DNA from: Yamagishiella unicocca | Lineage: Eukaryota > Chlorophyta > Chlorophyceae > Chlamydomonadales > Volvocaceae | Direction of reading: 5' to 3' | DNA length: 64,000 nucleotides | Assembly (NCBI GenBank): GCA_003116995.1 | Contig: BDSL01000001.1 | Location: 1,240,001 to 1,304,000, forward strand | Part shown: positions 24,692-40,560 of the stretch, one piece after another | Numbering within the stretch: the first letter of the stretch is position 1 | Layout: each line of letters starts with the position of its first letter | Position numbers and translations under genes: made by a program | Notes under the pieces: generated by a model | Told to the model about the DNA's origin: nothing | The model's database searches: none | Seen by the model: the letters and a program-made list of their open reading frames with translations, nothing else

Positions 24692-27385
24692 TGCAACCTC
24701 ACCGGCTGCGCTACTTCCGAATCATGCTTGGAGACCCATATGGATTACTATAGATATATGCGATCCTTTGTAAGAATGTTTTCCGTTGACTGCACGTCCA
24801 GCATTGCTTGCACTGGGTCCTGGCCAAATTGGTTATAGGTGTCAGAAGGGCGACCACAGATGGACCTTAGGAATACGCTGAAGTAACAGCAACACATTCG
24901 CTTCCAGTGTAATTGTATATTTGCCCACCTTCCACACAGTAAAAGCATACAGCCGTACATGCATACTGGCCCGGTTCGTACACATGCATTCTCTTCCACT
25001 TCAAATCTCGCAGATGTGCGCTAGAAGAAACCTATGTCAGAAATATTTGTGTATGCCATGCCACTCTCCATCATGTCACCAGTTAAAACCCTTTACCGTT
25101 TACCTCAGGATCGTTGATGCAAGAACATAATGAAGGCTTCGTCGGAAATCAGTTCTCTTGATAGTTTATCAAGTAGATACATAAGAAACTGCGCAAAATG
25201 GCGTCGGTGCTACGGTACGGATGCTGTGAATCCTCGTCGCCATGACTTCAGGTGGACAACAAACATTTTTAACCGGCAATGCGGAAGATCGTGCGGGTAA
25301 ACTCTCCCATTCGGATACTGTACAACGGCTTCTGCCAATTGAAGGGCGGCATTTCTCTGCAAACGGCTTCCCAGTGGCTTCCCTAGAGAAACGCCCACGC
25401 TTCAGCTCTCGCTGCATTCCCAATAACTTATATCATCTCACAATTGGCACTCTTGTGAAAGTCGGTCCACGTTCTCGTGGGTCGTGGCGTTCCAAACTGT
25501 TTCTTCAAAACCCAAGGGGTGGGCGAGGGTGGGCGTCCCTGGGGTTACCGCGTGCTGCCAGCTCCAAGCCTCCTCCACAACAGAGCAAATCATAGGGCCT
25601 ATCCAGAACCGGATCCACGTTGCCAGGACCGCCAGAGCGCACGGACATGCCTCGGCACTTGGCCAGATATTACAACTTCCTGACTGTCGGTCTGGCTCTA
25701 GCCCCTCAAGCGAGTAGGTGCCATCCAGGCACACGAGACCGCAGTTCCATAATAACCGACGCACGTCATCTGCAAGAGTACGTTCCATACCAGAATCCAA
25801 GCACCTGGCAAGGAAGTTGATACCGGCAAGCTGTCATAATCATCCCGCCTTCAAACAGCCCCTGGAATCAAGCGCAGACAATTTGCCCCAGCGATGATGC
25901 CGACGATCGCGCCTGCATTTTGAGGGCATTGTAAAGGACACGCGGGGGCACAGCCTGGACACGCGGCCACGGGCACACAGCGCCCACATCCCGACCCGCG
26001 TTCATACAGAAGGCTGCAAACCTGAAGGAGCACAGTATATTTTCTTAGCAAAACTAATTCGATTAAAGGCATCTGATTGTTCTGGTTGCGAGTACTCTGC
26101 CCCTCTCTGGCACCGCAAGACCCGGCAAGACTAGATTCGGTAACCGCCCAACCGTTAAGCTCCAACATCAGCAGCGGGAGTCGCTAGAGAGTCGTTGCTT
26201 GGAAATATGCTTGAGCTCGAGTTGGTGCTGGGCAACACAGCTGCCTAGGTTGCCCCTGGTGGTATCACTCATGCCTCTCTCTAGGTAGTCGCGTTAAAGG
26301 ACGTAAGCGCAATAACATGCCGCAGCTTAACTCAATTAGAAATTAAGTATGCATCTAAGACCTGACAATGTCCAGGGTCAGCGGCAGGTATGAGAGCTGT
26401 GGCGAGAGACCTGTGCCAACATCCGAGTTCCGACGTTCGTCCCGACCATTTCTCACCTTCCGTATGGCAGGCGGCCTGTCGAAGCCGTGAACATACAGCA
26501 AATCGACGTCACCATGATACGCGCATTGGCGATATATTCTTTGAAGCTCAGTAGCAGCCTGAGCTGTTCAGGGTTGTCGTGAACAAGGCGAGAAACATGG
26601 AGAGGACAGACCCTCAGCAAGGATCGCACATTGCCAACCTCAGCAGGCTTCGTGGGTATGATACATTCATTTACGCATGCCCACGTGATTTGCTGTGCGC
26701 TGAGGCTCGGTCCTGCTCAAAATGCACCCTTTGAATGACTAACGGCTTGGGACAGGCCAGGCCCATGACCAAGTTGAACACAGTAGGCTGTTACACTAGT
26801 GTGCCACTCATGCCACACTACTTATGGTCACTTGTGCACGAAGCGCAGGTGAGGTGAGCGGGTGACCGTTTGATCGTGGATCGTGCTTCCAGCTCGCTTT
26901 GTAGTAGATCAATTAGAAATTGAAGTGTCAGTTGTGATACGTCGGGACATGACGAGCGCTGGAGCGTAGGGGACGCTGGGTTGCAGAATCCAACAGGATG
27001 GGACGAGCAAAACATGCATTCGTTCGCAAGGCGCCCTGTTCCAGCTTTCATTCATATCTGTGTATACATAAATGATCTTCTTCCAACTGAATAGTCTCAC
27101 CCCTGTAAATTTCCTTTGACGCTTCCTTGCGGCTATTCATCTCCCGAAATTGCTGCCTACGACGCGTCGAACTCCCGAGAGGGCCAAGATTTTGACATCT
27201 TAATGATATGATAAGCTATGTCAGCAGGCGTGTGAGCTATGCGGGCATGTTTTCATAGACGGTTGTGTTCCTAGCATAGGCGAAAGTACACCAGCACTGA
27301 ATAAATGCGATCATAGCTACACATTGAAGCATATATTTTTTGCGGCCCCCTTGTGCAATCCACGTCGACTTACGCGGCGCCCACA
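24692..27385. other. Gene-poor spacer upstream of subtilase and PP2C genes
   Basis: No supported gene in 2.7 kb. A minus-strand open frame at 25438-25785 starts with ATG (MERTLADDVRRLL) and has 115 codons, but shows no recognised domain, so it is left uncalled. The composition is AT-richer than the genes. A TATATTTT string at about 27331 could serve the PP2C gene. Confidence 0.5.
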
Positions 27386-30300
27386 ATGCCGCCCCATCGG
27401 AAGTCAGCATCCTTCCGGCGAGGTGCGCGAGCCCAGCAGCACCACTTCCAGCAAACGGGCAAAACTAAAGCCCTTCAGGTGGGTACCGTCGTCTGCGATG
27501 GTTAAGCTGAGCGGCCCGTCCGCCTGCGTACACTGTACGTAGCTTTGTTGTTCGCGCTCCCTGTTATCATCAGCGGGATGGTGCGTCTGCATGCAGGCTG
27601 GAAATGTCAAGCTGTGCTATGCCTGCTGCACAGTAGCAGGGACGGATGGCAGCGGCGACAAGGAGAACCAGGTGCGCGAATACGTATCGTCGGAAGAGAT
27701 AGGAACCAGCTAGGGCGAACATTATTACAGCCCGCGAGTGCTCCAGACAGCGCACAAAATGTTTCAGGTGGAATAGCCTCTTAATCTCGTACCGTTACCA
27801 ATGAAGGCATCCGCTGGACGGTAAATGCAGCATCCGACCGTCCCTGAACACCTACCCGGCGTGGTTCCCAAAACATCAAGGGGATGGGGTTCAGCACCGC
27901 AAGGGGTACAGGGGCGCAGCCAGCCTATATACGGCAGCCGCGCGGGCCGGATGACGTCCGCCCTGCCTGCTCCGCGGCCCTAACTGCCGCAACACGCAGG
28001 ACTGCTGGGCGGTGGAGGTGCTGAAGCATGAGCGGGACCGGGACGCCCAACCCATGGTGCTGTTTGGTGTGTTTGACGGTCACGGCTTGGAGGGCGGCGT
28101 GGTGGCGGCGCTGGCGGCGGAGCAGCTGCCCCGGATCGTACAGGAGCTACACCCCCAGGTCCGGGCTCAATCCCAGTCGCGTGAAAACCATCGTGTTCGT
28201 GGCGCCGGTACGGCATTGCGTGGATGAGTCACGCTGTGGGCGGTCCAGGCTCCAGAGGCCCCATGTACGCAACAACCTGCAGCTGCGGCTTCATGCTTCA
28301 TGCTCCGGCCAACGCGCACAAGGCTCCTCGTAGTGGTGGTAGTAGTAGTAGCTAGTAACTATGACAGTGGGGCCCATACCAGAATGTAGGGCCATTGGGC
28401 GCATCGCCTGACACTGAAAGAGACGCAGGAATAGATACCGTATCATAGTTCATTCGGTTCGCATTCTTGTGGCCTATTACCCGCAGGCCAAGGGATGCGG
28501 CGCTGCGCTCACGTCCGGCTTTGCGAGCACCCAGCAGTACCTGCTGCAGGAGCCGGGCCTGGACTGCAGCCTGTCGGGCTGCACGGCGGTGGTGGCGCTG
28601 CTGACTGAGGACAAGCTCGTGATCGCCAACGCCGGCGACTCACGCTGCCTTGCGGGTGCGTAAATGGAAACCCGTTGTTGTTGTAACGGTTACAGTGGGT
28701 GGCTGCGAGTCCTGGTGGGTCCACGAGAGCAGGGTCGGGCGTGGAGGGAGGCAGAGCACCCGCGCTATTCCCGCCCGCTTCCCTGAGCCTCATCGAACCG
28801 TGCGTAATTCGTTCAGCGCACGGACAAACGCGCTGAACGAATTGGGCTCAGCGCATTCGCGAACCAATGAACCCAATGACGTGGGGTTGTAAAGTGGAGC
28901 CGGTGGCTGCAGCATTATGCGGATGTCCCTTGCACCCATGCAAGGACGTTCTGCAACCTGCCATGCTGCCACATTGCTGCAGGCCGGTTCGAGGGAGACA
29001 ACGAGGTGGTGGCCTTCGAGCTCACGAACGACCACACGCCGTGCCTAATGCACGAGGCCAACCGAGTCTTGGCATCCGGGGTGGGTGGCGGGGTGTGGTC
29101 GGACCGGCAGCCGATGGCATGAGTCGTTCAAACTAGGCACTCACAAGCGCACGACGCTCGACAAAAGCAACGATGCGGTGTATTTCCCGCCCGCCGGCTC
29201 CAACTGCTTTGCTCCTGGTTGATGAATATCAACCAAGTTATGCGCCCGATGGCTCTACCTTCTGGTCTGGGGCCCACTGTATCAGTTACTACTACGTTAC
29301 AGTGGGCCCCTGGGATCCCTGGTGGATAACCTCGTGCGCAAGGAGACTGCGAAGCGAGGCAGACGAGGGCCTCGCCCGAACGCTAACACTGCACCGCTGA
29401 CTCCGGTGCCCTGGCCGTGACCATCCCTGCCCTCAGGGCCGCATCGCACCCCTCCAGTACGCGGGAACACGCGTCGGTCCTCCCCGCGTGTGGGACCGCA
29501 TGGGCAACCAGCCAGGTTTGTGCATCACACGCTCGCTAGGGGACACCCAGGCGAAACGACTGGGCGTCACCCACGAGCCCGAGCTGGCGGCGTTTCCACT
29601 GACCACAAATGATAGGTGAGGCGCCTACGTAGAAGTGGCAGACACCCTCGGTCGCTTGCCGATGCAGCGGGGGGGGGAAGGCGTACAAGTGTACCCAGTG
29701 CACCACCCCAGAGCGCGTCGCGTGTCCGTGCCGTCGAGGGGGCACCGAGGGGGCACCGAACATTACCCACGGCACCCGCGGCACTAAACCACCGGTGCCT
29801 AGACGTGGCGTGCCTTTGCCCCGAGTCATACGGTCGACGAGGCACAGGCAGAACTATGCAGTAGGGCAGCACAGCTGCCTGCAGCTGCCGCACTCGCGCA
29901 TTACTTCTTGTCCGCTCGCTGTATTTTGCCTTTGCCTTGCCCTTTCCTTCACATGACGGATCCTTCAGGCCCAGTGCAAACGTGTCTCCCTTCCTCCTGC
30001 GCTGTCTCCGCCCACGCCATTACGCAACCGCCAACCACCGCTGCTGCACCAGCGCGCGCCGCGGGACTCCAACTTTACACCAATAGTACTGACCCGCTTT
30101 CATTGCTGAGCTTGGCCCCTGCTGCCTTGATAGCTTCCTCTTCGATACGGATGTTGACATGTTCGGCCTCGTGCCGTACAGGTACCTAGCGCTAGTATCG
30201 GACGGTATTACGGAGTTCATTGGCAGCCAGGAGATCATCGAGAAAATCCACAAGTGGGCGTCAACGGGGATCATGCCACATGAGGTAGCTCGGCGGCTGG

Positions 30301-30605
30301 TGCGGGAGGCGCGGTCGCGTTGGAAGGACAGAGGCGGCGATGGAGTCATCGACGACTGCACCGCCATCGTCGCGTACTTGGTTTACGACCCAGAAGACGA
30401 GCCGCCGCCGGCAGGCAAGGGCGCCGCAGCCAAATCCGCCATCAAGCTTGGGTCGGGGCCGCGGTGGGGTCGGAGCCTGAGGCGCCAGCCGCCAAAGACG
30501 TGGGGGCAGCGGGCATTAACGATGTGGACGGCGGTCAAAGTCGCGCTGACGTATCCCAGGAAAGGCCGTCTAGCAGGGCAGGAAAAGGGACCGAGCCAAG
30601 CTTAA
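27386..30605 (+). CDS. PP2C-type protein serine/threonine phosphatase
   Basis: Seven exons join in frame: 27386-27478, 27597-27671, 28000-28158, 28487-28655, 28983-29080, 29437-29615 and 30182-30605 (398 aa). PPM/PP2C motifs appear in order: KENQD (53-57, split by intron 2), VFDGHG (80-85), SGCTAVVALL, NAGDSR, the TRSLGD box, SDGITEF (264 on) and DDCTAIV (315 on). The Asp residues at 82, 265 and 316 are the expected metal ligands. The N-terminal 50 residues are basic and Gln/His-rich, without a clear targeting signal. The C-terminal 70 residues are basic. The family dephosphorylates Ser/Thr using Mn/Mg. The substrate is unknown. Introns 3 and 5 hold copies of the dispersed repeat and intron 4 a hairpin. 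The exon 3 donor (GTCCGG) is weak but its phase fits. Confidence 0.92.
28330..28448 (-). repeat. SINE-like element in PP2C intron 3
   Basis: A well-kept copy of the dispersed element. It begins with the GTAGTAGTAG run, then the AACTATGACAGTGGGGCCC block, CATCGCCTGACACTGAAAGA and GACGCAGGAA. Confidence 0.75.
28806..28843. repeat. 14-bp perfect inverted repeat in PP2C intron 4
   Basis: Arms AATTCGTTCAGCGC and GCGCTGAACGAATT flank the 10-base loop ACGGACAAAC. The hairpin lies in intron 28656-28982. Confidence 0.85.
29241..29313 (+). repeat. SINE-like element fragment in PP2C intron 5
   Basis: Contains TGCGCCCGATGGCTCTACCT and TCTGGTCTGGGGCCCACTGT followed by ACTACTAC, and then the start of a second inverted copy (TTACAGTGGGCCCC). 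Confidence 0.75.
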
Positions 30606-31940
30606 AAAGTGGCAGTGGATGACAGCGGGATTCTACGGCAGGGGGCAAGTGTGGCGCCACTTGGCCTATGTCCACCGTGGTCGATAGTAGCAGGCAGAGC
30701 GTCAGGTAGATGGACGGCGGGCGCCGCGGCGCCAGGAGTAAGGCTGCTTAGGCGTGCCGGTTGCCGGGAGACTCCCCGCGAAGTCCCACTCTTTCTGAGC
30801 ATCAAGGGTCCCATTATGGTTCCACGGAGATGAGTGGAGACGGCGGCCAGAATGGCACCGCGAACCTCCATGGCTGTGCTGGGATACGATGCGGTGCTAC
30901 GTAGTGTACGTGCAAGGTGACGACACGCCGCCATCAGTCGGGCCTCGGGTGCGGTGTGCAATCAATAACGGTTATTAAATGTAGGTCTTCTGCAGGTGGT
31001 TGAGCATCGCAATTTATTTATTCGGCATTATCGCGTCGCTCCGGTCATGCACACGAAAGCGCCCAGGCCGGGCCGGAGGCGATGCGTAACGACGTGTACC
31101 GTTATAGGTTCTTGCGGTTTCACACAAGTCGCAACCCCATAAAGGCCTCCGCAGTGCGAGGTTTGCGTCACAATATCACATGCACCTTAGTTCAACCGTT
31201 CCTCGTCATCACTAAATAGGCAAATGTACGGCACACGTCCACGAGCATGCGACAGCTCTGCTGTCTTGTTTTTTCGCCGTCGAGAGGGTCATTATAATGT
31301 GACGGTAGTTGACCGACACCCAGGAAGATGGAGGAAGACATTGGGTGTGATTCGTGCATGCTGCCATGTTGCCTTGCCCCGCTGGTGGCTCCTATTTACC
31401 TTCTCTTGGGCTGAGGCAGATCGCGTGCGTTTCGTCGAGTGATGCACCCTGTCTTCCTGCCTCTGTCGCATCACCTACAACCAGTTCCTCTCCCCTGGCT
31501 CCCTTATCATTGCTTGACGGAAACCACCTGTAAAGCACGCAATCAGGTTTAGCCGTAATTTTCCCTGTCAGGGTTGCTTTACAGGATGGGGGTGCTAGCA
31601 CCTATTGGGCCGGGTATTTACTGGCTTTGCAGGTTGCTGCGCGCTGGCAGATTGGCATATCGGTATCATCGTCTATCGTCCACTGTCCTTGAGCAGTGCT
31701 GACGCATTCAGATGTCTACACAAGTGGCCGCACCCCTTGCCAGGATCTGGTTGTATGCTGCTGAGGACACTGTAAGATCATTATGATCATGCCGGGTGCC
31801 TGTATAGCATCCTCGTTAACTGTTGATGCTTGCAAAGTGCGGTCTTGTCCTTATCTACTTGCAATACGTCCTACGCGCCACGTACGTGCCGAGTGCATCC
31901 ACGTGTGGCGACGTACAAAGCCGAGCGTACTACATGATCG

Positions 31941-31999
31941 GTGCCCGGTGGTCCTACCTTTTGGCCTGGAGCCCACTGTAACAGTTGCTACCACTACGA
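31941..31999 (+). repeat. SINE-like element fragment
   Basis: Shares GGTCCTACCTTTTGGCCTGG and AGCCCACTGTAACAGTTGCT with the family consensus. Confidence 0.7.
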
Positions 32000-32000
32000 T

Positions 32001-32124
32001 GACCTGGGCGATTAGCTGCACGGCACGCCGGCACTTGCATCGCTGGACGGGTCCGCTGACCTGGGCGATTAGCTGCACGGCACGCTGTCAATTGCATCGC
32101 TGGACGGGTCCGCTGACCTGGGCG
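32001..32124 (+). repeat. 57-bp tandem duplication
   Basis: Two full units start at 32001 and 32058 and a partial third at 32115. Each begins GACCTGGGCGATTAGCTGCA and ends CGCTGGACGGGTCCGCT. The array is bracketed by two SINE-like fragments. Confidence 0.9.
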
Positions 32125-32127
32125 GAC

Positions 32128-32192
32128 CACCGATGGTTCTACCTCTTGGCCTGGAACCCACTGTAACCGTTACAACAACTACGATCGGTACA
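32128..32192 (+). repeat. SINE-like element fragment
   Basis: Contains CGATGGTTCTACCTCTTGGC and GGAACCCACTGTAACCGTTA, matching the copy at 50127-50192 closely. Confidence 0.75.
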
Positions 32193-33083
32193 CTGTGCGA
32201 GACCACGCCTACCGGACGGCCGCACACGTGAGCGCGATGACGGTTTCCAGTAATACCTGATGTGTTCATGTGCTCCGCGGCTAAGGCACCGCAGCAGGAT
32301 CTGGCGGGGCTATCCCAATTGGTAGCGCGCGAAAGCTTCCGTACCAGGTTCGCGGCGGCCACGAAAGGCCCACATCGCAGGCCTGCAATAGAACCTTATA
32401 ATAAGAACGACATGAACACATGATGCAGATACACAGTTTTGTACTCATGCACTTGCATGGCTAAAACTGTCCACCGCAATCATTCCCGAGCACCCGGTCA
32501 CGCCCCAATCCAACCAAGAGCAGCAGCTTGAACGTAATGAACGACGGCGCCGCGTCCCTGCAATCTTCCAACATGGACCCCCCCCATGTCGTTGCAGTCC
32601 CCCCCCACATGGAATGGAGTTTCCTTGAATGACATCGATTACTCTTTATGCTGCCCATCGCAGCAATCAAGCTTAAGACCATCTCCCATCTCGTGCCTAG
32701 TATGATGCAATAGTATGACGGCGCAATTTGCAACCACCTAGCCAGTGACTGTTAGACACCGTCGTCGAGCGTTTCCAGCTTTGTACCGATATGCTGTCGA
32801 CCTCTGTTTAGTGAGACCCAGGGTAATGACCTTGGGACAGCACACACATCTCTGACAAGTATGAGCGGCTTAAGAAAAAGTGAAGAGAATGCAGCTTTTG
32901 CATGCACGGCTAGGGCATGAGTAAAATAACAAGACTGAAGCCAAGTATGTGCGCACCAGCGCCCATAACCACAGGTACTACAACTAGCGCGACCCGGGCC
33001 TTCCATGTATGCCACCATAGCTTAGCAGCAATCATGTGGGCGACTGCTCGCGCACAGAATATTCTTCAAGGGACCGCGACGAA

Positions 33084-37069
<3,986 letters not shown>

Positions 37070-37543
37070 TCGTAACAATGGCAGCAGGACAGGGTGGACA
37101 GCAAGTTATCCGACTGGATCGAACCGTAGGATTGAGGTATCTAGGACTTTATTGCGATTGACACATACAATATCTTGACGTAGAAACTGCGAGAGTACCA
37201 AACGGTGTATGATAAATGGCCGTCGCTTTGCGCCGTACGTAACCTTCCCGGTTTGTCGCAATCCGAGAAGTTGGCCAGGCAGACCATGGCAGTGTCCTAC
37301 ACGTCGTTAGCTCCTCTTTGCACAGGCTGTACACGTGCGCGCAACTTCCAATGTAAGGAGTTCCCGCGTGAACGGGCAATGGCCTACGAAGGCGGGCTGC
37401 AGGGCAGAAGGGACTCCCTTAAATTGCAATGACGTAGGACGTACTAGACCGAACCTGAATAGCCTGAATCGATTGAATTTCGATGTAGAATCCCAGGTGC
37501 CGCGTGGCCCTTCGGTCCCGTTCGTTCGCGCTTGCAACCGTCT

Positions 37544-37687
37544 GCAACTAGAATGCTGAATGCGGCTAGCTGCAGCTCCCCACGCTTTCCGCCACAGTTT
37601 CACCGTCATAGAGTCGCAACTAGAATGCTGAATGCAGCTAGCTGCAGCTCCCCACGCTTTCCGCCACAGTTTCACCGTCATAGAGTC
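37544..37687. repeat. 72-bp tandem duplication
   Basis: Two units start at 37544 and 37616, each beginning GCAACTAGAATGCTGAATGC and ending with CACCGTCATAGAGTC. One mismatch was seen (G/A), so the duplication is recent. Confidence 0.95.
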
Positions 37688-38032
37688 GCAGGACCCCATT
37701 ACTCGACGCCAAGCCAGGCGACGCGGGCTGTCATGCAGCGCTGTGTCCCTACGTGTCCGATGCGTCAGCCAGCGGTGTGATCGTTCGCACCCGCATAGCG
37801 CATGGCACACGAGCTGACCTACATGCATGAGGTACGTATATGGCCATGTGTGGTGACAAGCATCGCGCAATGGACGAACGCATGAATATCTTACGACAGG
37901 CCGTAATGCGCCCCGCGGGCCGCGCTCGAAAAACCTCGCCAGAACACTGCGAAAGCACAACCAACGATGCTGTGGGTGAAAGCAGCAACGGGAGAGTGGA
38001 TGAGCAGCCGGGATGGCCTTCGGGGCTTAGGT

Positions 38033-38132
38033 GGCGTACAGCAGACTCTCGGTCTTCCCTGCCGACCTATATAGGATACAAGGAAAACCGCGCTAGGTCA
38101 GGCAAGGAAGACCGAGAGTCTGCTGCACGCCA
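38033..38132. repeat. Long near-perfect hairpin, possible small-RNA precursor
   Basis: The 5' arm 38033-38069 and the 3' arm 38094-38132 pair over about 37 positions with two mismatches and one bulge, including a perfect 20-bp block (CAGCAGACTCTCGGTCTTCC). The loop is 24 bases. Outside the stem, GGGATGG at 38010 and CCATCCC at 38131 extend pairing after a bulge. The shape fits a microRNA or siRNA precursor, or a folded mobile element. Neither is proven. Confidence 0.7.
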
Positions 38133-38794
38133 TCCCTATCCTGATGTTAGGGATGGGTGTCGTCCAATCGTGGGTCGCCGTTCTTTACTAATACTCAAAA
38201 ATTGAAGGCTCCTTGTTGGGCGCATGCGGGCGGCGCCGCGGGCGCTTAGGGCTCAAAGCCTCGTAGTTCCGGCTAGTTGACCGCAAGAGCACCGCAGGCC
38301 GCCGCGTCCTCCGCGTTTCATGCCCCACAGCAGTCTTCGGCTGTCGCGGACACAACCGCGCGCGACGCCACAGCCCCGCAGGCTGGCACTGCTGGCAAGC
38401 GGGCTGCAGGTTACCAAGCTGCAGGGTCTCAAATGTGAAATGTGATGGCGGCGCTGACAGCGGCTGCGCCGACCCTCGCCGACCTAGTAAAATATTCACG
38501 CAGCAAGGAGCCGCGGGCGTTCTTTGAACGCGGTGTGTTCCAGAGTGTAGTGAGTAACCAATCAACCAAGCAGAAGAACCATGCCGAGGAACGAGGCATG
38601 GTTCCGCTAAGTACTCAGCGGCACCAACGGATTTGGTCGGAGGGCCCTGCGTCCGACCTGAATCGCGAGATTTGCACGTGTCCCCGTCGCTGTTGAGGCG
38701 AGAAGAAACCGAATTCATGGCGTGATATACCTTCTCAGCAGCATAGTATTTGGTAGTTACGGCAACAGCATACTGCTGCTGTTTGTGCCTCTGG

Positions 38795-38932
38795 GCTGTT
38801 GCCTGGTGTCGTTGCCTTTGTTGCAGTACGGTTGGGTTTCTGTCTCTTTTGTCTTCTTCAGTGTTAGACGATGTGCCTGATGGTTCTGGCGTTTGGCCTG
38901 GAATCCGATGTAACATGTACTACAAGCATACG
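38795..38932 (+). repeat. SINE-like element, long copy
   Basis: Carries TCTGTCTCTTTTGTCTTCTT, CAGTGTTAGACGATGTGCCT, GATGGTTCTGGCGTTTGGCC and CATGTACTAC in the family order, diverged by point changes. Confidence 0.65.
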
Positions 38933-39066
38933 ACCAGAAACACAAATGCCCTGGCTCCGGAACCAGTGCCGGTAAATAGTCGGTGCCGGCGCTCGCTCGG
39001 GCGTGAAACTCGTATTGCTAACTTATCTACAGCACATATACGCAGTAATACTGCCTACTTCTCTTA

Positions 39067-39180
39067 TCATAGAGGCAGTAGTAACTGTCACAGTGGGCCC
39101 CAGACTTTGCAGGTAGAACCATCGTGAGATACGCCTGCTACTGAGACGCGTGAAGGGAAACTCACCCGACTGAGCTACGG
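39067..39180 (-). repeat. SINE-like element with tRNA-like head (reference copy)
   Basis: Read on the minus strand this copy starts GCCGTAGCTCAGTCGGGTGA. That is a tRNA D-arm with a match to the polymerase III A box (TAGCTCAGTCGG). About 57 bases on, it has GGTTCTACC, a degenerate B box. It then continues with CCCCACTGTGACAGTTACTACT. No acceptor-stem or anticodon-arm closure is seen, so it is not a tRNA gene. Confidence 0.65.
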
Positions 39181-39734
39181 CAAATCACCAGAATCCCCTA
39201 ATCGCCATGGACCCTCCTTGATCGACAAGAAGAGAAGCGTGGGCTGCGCGCAACAGTAAGGTTTTGCACGCACTAACTAAGCCTTGCTTTAACGGCAGGA
39301 CGCTGTTGGTCTCAGGAGACCTCTTCAGGACTTCGGGCGACTGCGGCGGCATGTAAAGATGAGCACGGGTGTGCGGTAAGGATTTTGCACGTGCATCACT
39401 CAGCAATAACCTCATGACTGAGTCATGCGTCAGCAAATCCAGTGGACTGGACACGACTGGACCCGAACTTCTAGGAAGTCAGAGTGACGCTTTGCTGGCT
39501 TCAGAGCCCAAGACAGGCTTATCGGAAGCCGGCGCCCGTTCACAACCGTGTGGGGCAACGACTGGGTCTTCAATAAAATCCTGCAGCTGGTTTATGGGGC
39601 CATGGTAGTAGTAATTATGCGTTAGATTCCTGGACAACGTCCCCGGGATTGCTCTGAACCTGTTGCGTTCTGTATACCGGTAACCGTGTTGCTGCAGACA
39701 AAGCCGATATCTTGGCTACCGTATGTTCGGTTGC

Positions 39735-39910
39735 TGGTAGTAACTGCTGCTGTGGGCCACAGACCTCAAGGTAGATAGAGCCACAACATTGGTGTGCAGG
39801 TAGCAGTAGTACACGTTACAGTGGGTCCGTCCCAGACCGAACTGTTATGTTACTGTGGGCCCCCAACCATATGGTAGAGCATTGTAAGTTACTTGTTACA
39901 GTGGCAGCGC
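39735..39910 (-). repeat. Cluster of SINE-like fragments
   Basis: Three partial copies occur in a row: GGTAGTAACTGCTGCTGTGG near 39736, AGTACACGTTACAGTGGGTC near 39805 and TGTTACTGTGGGCCCCCAAC near 39850, followed by a lone TTACTTGTTACAGTGG. They look like nested or repeatedly truncated insertions. Confidence 0.6.
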
Positions 39911-40257
39911 AGGTGTCTAATCGTTTTTGGTCTTAGCTCATGCGCCGCAGCCCGTTTCTTGCGCTATTGTTCCAGTGACCTGTGGGTTGCGTGCCGTCTG
40001 GCTTTGCCGGCGCCTTTCCTCATTTTGGAGCGTCCTAACCTGTCCTAACGAGTTTAATCACCCGCAGTCCCTTGAACCCACGGTAACGTGCTTCATCCAG
40101 TGCGCTGTAGATTCGTGGCAGTTATCCAGTCCAGTTCATGTGCAATAAGGATGGGGCGGTCTGCGGCCCTGTAGCGCAGCGGCGTTGCGAGCCTTTGCGA
40201 GTGCGTTGTGCACCTTTCCGCATGCATGGGCTTACTTGCGCAGTATTAACAGTCTCG

Positions 40258-40376
40258 CACGTAATAACTGCTACGGTGGGTCCTAAGCCGTGAGGTAGAG
40301 CCATAGGGCGCATTGCCTGACACTGAAAGAGGCGCAGGACGAAGGATAAACCAGCAAACCATGATACGGCAAAACA
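40258..40376 (-). repeat. SINE-like element, long copy
   Basis: Contains GTAATAACTGCTACGGTGGG, AGGTAGAGCCATAGGGCGCA, TTGCCTGACACTGAAAGAGG and CGCAGGACGAAGG, then ATAAACCAGCAAACCATGAT, which matches the far end of the copy at 49515. Confidence 0.75.
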
Positions 40377-40440
40377 ACACTGTAACAGTACTGCCAGAAA
40401 CCCCGAACAAGGGCCCAGAAAAAATAGCGGCAACGGCCAC

Positions 40441-40560
40441 CAGTAGTAGTTCTACCTTCTGGTCTGGAACCCACTGTAACAGCTACACCCCATTGGGTCC
40501 TTGTAACACCCCAAAACTTACGAAGCATCCTAGTAGTAGTACAGGTTACAGTGGGCCAGC
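40441..40560. repeat. Two opposed SINE-like fragments
   Basis: A plus-strand piece (AGTTCTACCTTCTGGTCTGG, AACCCACTGTAACAGCTAC) is followed about 40 bases later by a minus-strand piece (CTAGTAGTAGTACAGGTTAC, AGTGGGCC). Confidence 0.65.

Larger units (their letters stand above)
30606..33083. other. Gene-poor spacer between PP2C and copine A 3' ends
   Basis: No supported gene. Two SINE-like fragments and a 57-bp tandem duplication are listed separately. Short open frames such as 31224-31442 show no domain or splice support. Confidence 0.6.

Noticed and set aside
25438..25785. Minus-strand ORF starting MERTLADDVRRLL
   Set aside because: The start looks protein-like, but the rest is Trp/Cys-rich without family resemblance and no adjoining exons were found.
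38188..38916. 242-codon minus-strand open frame as a gene
   Set aside because: It overlaps a SINE-like copy, is low complexity and basic, and has no domain or splice support.
39108..39180. tRNA gene on the minus strand (GCTC...GAGT D-arm)
   Set aside because: No acceptor-stem closure, no anticodon arm and no normal T-arm. The sequence continues into the SINE-like consensus.
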